The notes under the pieces were generated by a model that did not search any database, was not told the DNA's origin, and saw only the letters and a program-made list of their open reading frames with translations. The position numbers and the translations under genes are program-made. From contig JAADEW010000067.1 in the NCBI GenBank assembly GCA_013153205.1, forward strand, positions 1 through 5,756: a stretch of 5,756 nucleotides of DNA. The letters are read 5' to 3'. Positions 1 through 4,887 of this stretch are shown piece by piece (position 1 is the first letter of the stretch; each line of letters begins with the position of its first letter). The stretch is from Deferribacteres bacterium. GTDB taxonomy: Bacteria; Thermosulfidibacterota; Thermosulfidibacteria; Thermosulfidibacterales; Thermosulfidibacteraceae.

Positions 1-65
1 CTCGCGCGCTCAACGGCTATTATGACCCATCTCCCCTTGAGGGGGTCGTATCTCAACTCAGGCAT
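1..65 (-). CDS. galT: GalT-type galactose-1-phosphate uridylyltransferase, N-terminal fragment (continues past left edge)
   Basis: Only the first 21 complete codons are in the window. They begin MPELRYDPLKGRWVIIA and stay open to the left edge. This matches the characteristic N-terminus of bacterial GalT proteins (x-E-L-R-x-D-P-L-x-G-x-W-V-I-I-A-x-x-R). GalT proteins are HIT-superfamily nucleotidyltransferases that exchange a UMP group between UDP-glucose and a hexose-1-phosphate through a uridylylated histidine. The ATG at 63-65 is chosen because GGAGGT lies 5 bases upstream (71-76), inside the end of the GH57 gene. The coding region overlaps that gene by 8 bases (58-65), so the two are probably co-translated. 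The catalytic HPH motif and zinc ligands lie outside the window, so activity cannot be judged. Beside glucan enzymes, the true substrate may be glucose-1-phosphate or another sugar phosphate rather than galactose; that is inference. The family call is fairly sure despite the short length; the substrate is not. Confidence 0.8.
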   Translation of the reverse strand, partial: MPELRYDPLKGRWVIIAVERA

Positions 66-2001
66 GAACTACCTCCACGTCAATCTTAAGTTCTAAAAAG
101 CTGGCAGAATCCTCCCATTTAAAAATCAAAGCCGTCTCCTGAAATATCTCGTCAAATCCCTTTTCAGACTGAGAAAGGGTGAATATGGGAACGGCGAAAA
201 ACCTCAAAGGCTTATCCAGCTTTATGAGAAGCTCGCCCTTGAAAAAGGGGCTATGCATAATAACTCCTTTAAGGCTTCTTACCTCCTTAAAAATAGAGGC
301 TTTGAACCGCTTTTCCCCGGCAATAATTGAAGCATCGGGCGTTCCGGGATTAATGTTTATCTCCGTCTCAAACATAAAGGGACGGGAAGATGAAACGGTG
401 TAGAGCACGGACACCCTTTCGTCTTCAAAGATGTAGCTCTTCTTCACCTCAAAACCCTCTTTTTCGCACCTGAGGCGGACAAAGGAGGAGGAAAAATCCT
501 CCACCACGAATTCCTCGTCCCCCAAACACAATCTTTTATCCTCAAAAAAGAGCCTTTCTATGAAAGCTCCCCTATCGCAGGAATCAACCTCCGGAAGCTC
601 TTTCAAATCCCTGGGAATCTCGTGGATTGAAGCCACTTCAGCCTTTTGTCTTTCCTTCTGGTGGGCTATGATGTGGTAGTGCTCAAGCCTTCTCGTCAGC
701 ACATCAACGAGGTTATAGTGCCAGTCCTTCACCGTGAACTCCTTTATCTGCCCGCCCCAGTGCGGACAAATCCACAAGGTATAAGAGGGTTTTCTCACCA
801 GAAACTCCCTTTTCCCGTCGCAGTCAACATCCTCGTGGAAAAAGGCGTGAGAATCCAGAACGGCATCCTCTGCCCGGGAGAGATTGGAATAGACCGCTCT
901 CCTCAAATGCGGAAGATAAAGCCCTCCAAAAACCCCGTGCCAGTAGGCGTCGTTGCACTGTGCCTTGAACAGAAAGCGCCTTTCGGAGCCGGAAACCTTC
1001 TTCTCCTCAAACTTGCGGGATATCCACACCATCCTCTTGTGCATTCTGTTTGCTTCCGGATACTTCACCAGAAAGTTGTGCCAGATTCCTCCCCTGACGA
1101 AGGGAAGAAGCTCGTAGAACCTTGAACTTGCCTTAAGCTCCTCAACAAATGCGTGGAATCTTGCCGCAAGCTCTGCGGGAAGGCTCCACTCTCCCATCTC
1201 AAAATAAGAAGCAATGGGAGGATAGACCCTTGATGTAGGAGGCGTATTTTCCAGCACCTCCGAAAAGAGGGCACATTTTACAGCCCCCTCGTCAACGGCT
1301 TTCAAAAACCTTTTGAGCCACCCCCTCTTATACACCCAGCTGTAGGTGCCGGGCCATATCCCGAACTTCTCTCCGTCATCGTAAATGGTGTAAAACCCTT
1401 CCCTTTTCTCAAGGAAGCTGACCACCTCCGGAACATCCCTGAAGGGTATGAGATACCTCAACTCTTCGCTTATAGGGAAAAGAAAAAGGGTTTTTCCCTC
1501 GTCCTCGGTGATATAGTAGCCCTTTATCTCCTCCTTCTCAAGCCCCGAACAGACGAGGTGATAGTCGTCCAGTATCACATACTCTATTCCGCACGCCACG
1601 AGGTCCTTCAAAATCTTTGTGTCCCATATCCTTTCCGTGAGCCACAGGCCTCTGGGCTGTGCTCCAAACTCCTTCTTGACGAACTCCTTGGCCATCTCTA
1701 TCTGCTCAATCCTGTCCCGGGATGGGATAGCGGCAAGTATCGGCTCGTAAAAGCCGCTCACCTGAAGCTCAACCCTGTTATCAGAAACCAGCCTTCCCAG
1801 TGCATCAAAAAACTCCGCCCTGTTCTCCTTTATCCACTCAAGAAGAGCACCGGTTATGTGAACGGAAAACCTGAAATCCACGGCATCCATAACGGCTCTG
1901 ATGAAAGGCTCATACGCCTTTTCGTAGGCCTTTTCAAAAACGAAATCAAAGTTTCCCACAGGCTGGTGGCAGTGGATACCAAACAGCAAAACGGCACTCA
2001 T
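58..2001 (-). CDS. GH57 glycoside hydrolase, 4-alpha-glucanotransferase/alpha-amylase type
   Basis: A 647-residue cytoplasmic enzyme with no signal peptide. It is predicted to cleave and/or transfer alpha-1,4-glucan chains with retention of configuration. Length and sequence follow the Thermococcus litoralis 4-alpha-glucanotransferase type (about 660 residues). The conserved GH57 regions appear in order: HQP at 12-14; SGFYEP at 82-87; WLTERIW at 120-126, where E123 is the expected nucleophile; YDDGEKFGIWPG at 207-218, with the acid/base Asp in the D208-D209 pair; and KAQCNDAYWHG at 346-356. The N-terminal (beta/alpha)7 barrel and helical part span about 1-370. The rest is a beta-rich C-terminal region like that of the same subfamily, ending with a TLSQSE segment near 608-613 that the archaeal enzymes also have. 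The ATG at 1999-2001 overlaps the upstream stop as ATGA. An in-frame GTG at 2014-2016 would add five residues but has no suitable ribosome site. Transferase versus amylase cannot be settled from sequence. All catalytic motifs look intact. Confidence 0.93.
   Translation of the reverse strand: MSAVLLFGIHCHQPVGNFDFVFEKAYEKAYEPFIRAVMDAVDFRFSVHITGALLEWIKENRAEFFDALGRLVSDNRVELQVSGFYEPILAAIPSRDRIEQIEMAKEFVKKEFGAQPRGLWLTERIWDTKILKDLVACGIEYVILDDYHLVCSGLEKEEIKGYYITEDEGKTLFLFPISEELRYLIPFRDVPEVVSFLEKREGFYTIYDDGEKFGIWPGTYSWVYKRGWLKRFLKAVDEGAVKCALFSEVLENTPPTSRVYPPIASYFEMGEWSLPAELAARFHAFVEELKASSRFYELLPFVRGGIWHNFLVKYPEANRMHKRMVWISRKFEEKKVSGSERRFLFKAQCNDAYWHGVFGGLYLPHLRRAVYSNLSRAEDAVLDSHAFFHEDVDCDGKREFLVRKPSYTLWICPHWGGQIKEFTVKDWHYNLVDVLTRRLEHYHIIAHQKERQKAEVASIHEIPRDLKELPEVDSCDRGAFIERLFFEDKRLCLGDEEFVVEDFSSSFVRLRCEKEGFEVKKSYIFEDERVSVLYTVSSSRPFMFETEININPGTPDASIIAGEKRFKASIFKEVRSLKGVIMHSPFFKGELLIKLDKPLRFFAVPIFTLSQSEKGFDEIFQETALIFKWEDSASFLELKIDVEVVHA
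71..76 (-). promoter_or_regulatory. Shine-Dalgarno site for galT
   Basis: GGAGGT on the minus strand, 5 bases before the ATG at 63-65, and located inside the last codons of the GH57 gene. It is a near-perfect anti-16S match with good spacing. It decides that a new gene starts here, overlapping the GH57 stop codon at 58-60. Confidence 0.85.
1998..2001 (-). promoter_or_regulatory. ATGA stop/start overlap coupling nucleotidyltransferase fusion to GH57
   Basis: On the minus strand these four bases read ATGA: the TGA stop of the nucleotidyltransferase fusion (1998-2000) shares bases with the ATG of the GH57 gene (1999-2001). The bases before it (GTGGAAAGAGACGCC, 2002-2016) contain only a weak purine run and no true GGAGG. 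Translation of GH57 is therefore probably reached by termination-reinitiation from the upstream gene, which would tie the amounts of the two proteins together. Confidence 0.8.
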
Positions 2002-4493
2002 GGCGTCTCTTTCCACGATTCTATGAGGCTTTTCAGCTCCTCAAGAAGCTTCACAGCCTCACCAAGGCTTTCCGCCTCGGCATAAAGGTGAAACACCGGC
2101 TTTTCTTCGTCGGGAACGGCAAGAACATACCCGCCGTCAAAATGGATTTTGACGCCGTCAATCAGCGAAAGCTTTCTGTCAACGAAATGCTCAACGAGCC
2201 TCCTCATTATCATGCCCTTTTTCTCCCAGGGGCAGGCCACATCCTCGCTCACGAAAAAGCCTTTTGGAGAAAGAGAGAAAGCCTCCGAAAAGCTCAAAGT
2301 TGCCCTTGCCTTCATCTCAAGGAGCTTCACCAGAGCAAACATGGCGTCAAAGGCACAGCTGAACTCCGGAAAGATGAACTCAATCTCTCTTGAGACAGCC
2401 ATGACGGCGTTTTCCTCCATGGCCGCTTCAAGAACGCTTCTTCTCGTAGTTGCAGTCCTCTTAACCGAAAACCCCTGCGATTTGAGGTATTCCTCCACAA
2501 AAACGGGAGCGGACACGGGGAATATGACGAGCCCTCCGGAATAGCATCTGGCAAGAAGGTAAGAGACGAGGGAAAGAAGCTCTACCCCGTTTATCACCCT
2601 GCCGGTCTCGTCCACAAGGGCAAACCGCTTGCAGTCGTTGGATATCCAGAAGCCGCAGTCTGCCTCCAGCGCCTTAACCATCTTTGAAAGGTCAAGGAGA
2701 GCCTTCTCACGGTCAATGTCAAGGGGAACCTTTTCCATAGTGGCGTTAACGCTTATAAGATTGCACCGCAACTTTGAAAACAGCTCCGGCAGAACGAAGG
2801 ACGAAGGGCCGTGGGAGAAGTCTATCACCACCTTATACTTGGTGCTGGATATCACTTCAGAATCAATGGACTTGAGGAACACCTCCTCGTAAAAATCCCT
2901 CACCTTTGTTATGTCTTCCAGAACCCCCTGCTCGTAAACCCCCACCCTTCTGAAGTCCTCCCTTGAGAAAATCCTCTCTATGGACTTCTCCTGCGAGGAG
3001 GATATGTCAAGGCTTCTGCTGTCGTAGAAGTATATCTCCGTTATCTCAGGGTTTTCCGCACTCTGCTTGAAATAGACACCGCCTATCTCCCCGAAGGTCT
3101 GAAGCTTGAACCTCAGAACAGGCTCAGGTATGAGCTTCAGGTCCTTCACATGAACCCCGGTGGAGAGCACCCCACCTATGAAGGCTCTTTTCAGCATGCG
3201 GGATGCGGCGATGGAATCCCTTCCGGTGAGTATGGAAGCCCCCTTTTTCAGCGAAGAGCCGTAAGCCACCCCCAGCTTGGCAACAAACTCCGGAGTGAGC
3301 TCCCTGTTGGTCAAACCGGAAACCTTGCCCGACTCAAAAATCCGCTTTCTCCACTTCTCGCCCCATATAAGGTTGTCAGTGAGAACAGCCTCGTCCTCTA
3401 TTATCTTGGAGGGCCAGACCTTGACCCCGTCTTTTACATAAGCGTTTTTCCCCACCACGCACTTTTCGGCTATTATGGCTCCCTTTCCTATGTAGGCTCC
3501 GTCCCCTATACTGCAGTCGTTGCAGACAACCGCCTCTATGATTCTGGTGTTCTTCCCGATTTTTACATTGTCCCAGACGATAGCTCCCTCGAGATAGGCA
3601 CCCTCCTCTATTACACAACCGCTTCCTATGGAGCAGTTTTTCAGAAAAGCCGAGCCTGTTATGCGGGTTCCACTTCCCAGCACCACCACCCCTTCAAACT
3701 TTACCGATTCAGGAAACGAAACCCCGTCTCCAACCCGAACATCCCTCCCCACCACATCAAGCTTTCTGCCGTAAATCTTTATCCTCACCTTACCGTCAAA
3801 GACATCGTAGTGGCCCTCCCGGTAGGAATCCGGGTCTCCCACATCCCGCCAGTATCCATCGTACTTATAGCCGTAAAGGGGCTTCCCTTCAGAAAGCAGT
3901 AAGGGGAACAGGTCCTTGCTGAAGTCAAACTCCCTTCCGGAAGGAATGTAGGAGAAGACTTCAGGCTCAAGCACATAGATTCCCGTGTTTATGGTATCGC
4001 TGAAGACCTCTCCCCAGCCGGGTTTTTCCAGAAATTTTACTATTCTCCCCTCCCTATCGGTTATGACCACACCAAACTGAAGGGGGTTCACCACAGACAC
4101 AAGTCCTATGGTAACGAAAGCCTGCTTTTTCCTGTGATAGTCAACCATCCGGCTGAGGTCAAAATCGGTTAGAAGGTCGGCTGAAATAACGAGAAAGGTC
4201 TCGTCTATCATATCCCGCGAAAAGCCCACAGCCCCCGCGGTTCCGTAATCGCCATCAGGCAGAATGTATTTTATGCTGACTCCGAAACGGGAGCCGTCCC
4301 CAAAGTGGGCTTTTATTACCTCCGGCTGGAAGAAAAGAAGGACAATGAGTTCGGTAAACCCATGCTTTTTCAGCAGGTTGACTATGTGCTCCATCAGGGG
4401 AATGTTGACCATGGGAAGCATGGGCTTGGGACGGGAAGCGGTCAGGGGCCTGATTCTCGTTCCGAATCCCCCCGCCATTATAACGGCTTTCAT
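1998..4493 (-). CDS. Sugar-1-phosphate nucleotidyltransferase fused to hexapeptide repeats and a degenerate phosphomannomutase-like region
   Basis: An 831-residue three-part protein. Residues 1 to about 235 form a nucleotidyltransferase of the mannose-1-phosphate guanylyltransferase/glucose-1-phosphate nucleotidyltransferase fold. Visible motifs are GGFGTR at 8-13 with PLT after it, KPM at 23-25, the metal-binding Asp in SAD (D106), EKP at 156-158, NTG at 169-171 and YWRDVGDP at 214-221. Expected reaction: NTP + hexose-1-phosphate to NDP-hexose + pyrophosphate. Residues about 250-378 carry hexapeptide-type repeats of a left-handed beta-helix. Residues about 393-831 resemble the four-domain phosphohexomutase fold but have lost the usual catalytic motifs (separate entry). 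Automated annotation would likely call this a bifunctional mannose-1-phosphate guanylyltransferase/phosphomannomutase, but only the first activity is supported. The nucleotide (GTP, ATP or UTP) and sugar cannot be fixed from sequence. The start is ATG at 4491-4493, 3 bases after the response regulator stop, with GGGAGG 9 bases upstream. The gene overlaps GH57 by 4 bases. Confidence 0.9.
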   Translation of the reverse strand: MKAVIMAGGFGTRIRPLTASRPKPMLPMVNIPLMEHIVNLLKKHGFTELIVLLFFQPEVIKAHFGDGSRFGVSIKYILPDGDYGTAGAVGFSRDMIDETFLVISADLLTDFDLSRMVDYHRKKQAFVTIGLVSVVNPLQFGVVITDREGRIVKFLEKPGWGEVFSDTINTGIYVLEPEVFSYIPSGREFDFSKDLFPLLLSEGKPLYGYKYDGYWRDVGDPDSYREGHYDVFDGKVRIKIYGRKLDVVGRDVRVGDGVSFPESVKFEGVVVLGSGTRITGSAFLKNCSIGSGCVIEEGAYLEGAIVWDNVKIGKNTRIIEAVVCNDCSIGDGAYIGKGAIIAEKCVVGKNAYVKDGVKVWPSKIIEDEAVLTDNLIWGEKWRKRIFESGKVSGLTNRELTPEFVAKLGVAYGSSLKKGASILTGRDSIAASRMLKRAFIGGVLSTGVHVKDLKLIPEPVLRFKLQTFGEIGGVYFKQSAENPEITEIYFYDSRSLDISSSQEKSIERIFSREDFRRVGVYEQGVLEDITKVRDFYEEVFLKSIDSEVISSTKYKVVIDFSHGPSSFVLPELFSKLRCNLISVNATMEKVPLDIDREKALLDLSKMVKALEADCGFWISNDCKRFALVDETGRVINGVELLSLVSYLLARCYSGGLVIFPVSAPVFVEEYLKSQGFSVKRTATTRRSVLEAAMEENAVMAVSREIEFIFPEFSCAFDAMFALVKLLEMKARATLSFSEAFSLSPKGFFVSEDVACPWEKKGMIMRRLVEHFVDRKLSLIDGVKIHFDGGYVLAVPDEEKPVFHLYAEAESLGEAVKLLEELKSLIESWKETP
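2001..3317 (-). other. Phosphomannomutase-like region with all four catalytic motifs altered
   Basis: This is residues 393-831 of the fusion protein. The fold signature survives: a GRDS segment at 424-427, a VVIDFSHG strand-turn at 555-562, a VDETGRVINGVELL segment at 627-640 and a C-terminal HLYAEAES strand-helix at 802-809. The active site does not. The phosphoserine loop TASHNP reads QSAENP (477-482), where the serine is one place off and Ala sits in the phosphoserine column if NP is aligned. The metal loop DGDADR reads SNDCKR (618-623), keeping one of three Asp ligands. The sugar-recognition GEESGH reads as a SREIEF segment (701-706). The phosphate-binding RPSGTEP reads VPDEEKP (793-799). 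The open frame has normal codon structure throughout, so this is not a decaying gene. I infer a non-catalytic structural or regulatory domain. Motif alignments were made by eye. Confidence 0.75.
3360..3746 (-). other. Left-handed beta-helix hexapeptide-repeat region of the fusion protein
   Basis: Residues about 250-378 show the six-residue periodicity of hexapeptide repeats, with I/V/L at one position and G, N or small residues around it. Examples are VRVGDG (252-257), CSIGSGCVIEEGAYLEG (287-303), VKIGKN (310-315), CSIGDGAYIGKGAIIAEKC (327-345) and VVGKNAYVKDG (346-356). In nucleotidyltransferases of this class such a helix usually drives oligomerisation or allosteric regulation, as in GDP-mannose pyrophosphorylase and GlgC. 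Here it also separates the catalytic head from the phosphomannomutase-like tail. Boundaries are approximate. Confidence 0.85.
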
Positions 4494-4496
4494 AGC

Positions 4497-4865
4497 CTAC
4501 AGCCTCCCGTATTTCTTCAGAAGCCTTTTTATCTCGTTTTTAAGCTCCGTTAAGTCGGGAGACTTTATTATGTATGAGTCGGCAAGCCAAGAGGAAAAAT
4601 CGTCCTGATAAGAAGAGTAAGCTGTGCACAGGATAACAGGCAGATTCCTCTTGTTTTTGACGATGTGCTGTAAAGCCTCCAGCCCGCTCATGGCTTTCAT
4701 CTTTATGTCCAGAACCACAAGGTCAATATCCGGGTTCTCCTCCAGAACCCTTAAAGCCTCCTCTCCAGAGGCGGCTTCAACCACCTCATATCCCTCGTCT
4801 TCAAGCTCCTGTCTATAGAGAAACCTGATGCTGTCTTCATCGTCAACGATTAAAATCTTGGGCAT
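4497..4865 (-). CDS. Stand-alone receiver-domain response regulator (CheY-like)
   Basis: A 122-residue protein made of one receiver domain with no output domain, the usual size of CheY/Spo0F-like proteins. Visible key residues are the acidic pair D8-D9 in ILIVDDED, the phospho-acceptor D53 in VVLDIKM, T81 in LCTAY and the conserved Lys K101 in YIIKSPD. The proline commonly found four residues after the phospho-Asp (D-x-x-M-P) is replaced by Lys (DIKMK), a mild oddity. The start is ATG at 4863-4865 because GGAGG lies 9 bases upstream; a TTG at 4881-4883 in the same frame would translate the ribosome site itself and is unlikely. It lies 22 bases after the histidine kinase, its probable phosphodonor, and 3 bases before the nucleotidyltransferase fusion. 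With no DNA-binding domain it probably acts by protein contact, either in a phosphorelay or on an enzyme of the operon; which of these is not visible. Confidence 0.93.
   Translation of the reverse strand: MPKILIVDDEDSIRFLYRQELEDEGYEVVEAASGEEALRVLEENPDIDLVVLDIKMKAMSGLEALQHIVKNKRNLPVILCTAYSSYQDDFSSWLADSYIIKSPDLTELKNEIKRLLKKYGRL
4503..4508 (-). promoter_or_regulatory. Shine-Dalgarno site for the nucleotidyltransferase fusion
   Basis: GGGAGG on the minus strand, 9 bases before the ATG at 4491-4493. It overlaps the Gly-Arg codons near the end of the response regulator gene. It supports the chosen start and close translational linkage of the two genes (stop at 4497-4499, 3-base gap). Confidence 0.75.
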
Positions 4866-4868
4866 AGT

Positions 4869-4879
4869 CCCCTCCCTCC
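4869..4879 (-). promoter_or_regulatory. Shine-Dalgarno site deciding the response regulator start
   Basis: GGAGGGAGGGG on the minus strand, in the 22-base gap between the histidine kinase stop (4888-4890) and the response regulator ATG (4863-4865). The GGAGG core is 9 bases from the ATG. It rules against the longer TTG start at 4881-4883, which would place this site inside the coding region. Confidence 0.85.
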
Positions 4880-4887
4880 GCAATTTT

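Noticed and set aside
646..1125. A 159-codon open frame on the plus strand.
   Set aside because: It is antisense to conserved GH57 sequence and is explained by codon bias of the real gene.
2014..2016. GTG as the start of GH57.
   Set aside because: No Shine-Dalgarno sequence at usable spacing; the ATG at 1999-2001 forms the common ATGA overlap.
1558..2085. A 175-codon open frame on the plus strand.
   Set aside because: It is antisense to the N-terminal part of GH57, including its catalytic motifs, and has no recognisable protein features.
3468..3477. Ten bases GGCTATTATG also present at 15-24, considered as a repeat.
   Set aside because: Both copies fall in unrelated coding codons, there is no extension or third copy, and a match of this length is plausible by chance in a window of this size.
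3150..3902. A 250-codon open frame on the plus strand.
   Set aside because: It lies wholly antisense to the nucleotidyltransferase/beta-helix coding region, its translation shows no family motifs and has a His/Pro/Tyr-rich composition typical of reversed coding strands, and it has no fitting neighbours.
4881..4883. TTG as the start of the response regulator, giving a 128-residue protein.
   Set aside because: The extra codons are the ribosome binding site itself (CGG AGG GAG GGG ACT), and the ATG at 4863-4865 begins the usual MPKILIVDD receiver opening.
4866..4887. Possible promoter or terminator in the kinase-receiver gap.
   Set aside because: Only 22 bases, mostly taken up by a ribosome binding site; no inverted repeat or room for -35/-10 boxes.
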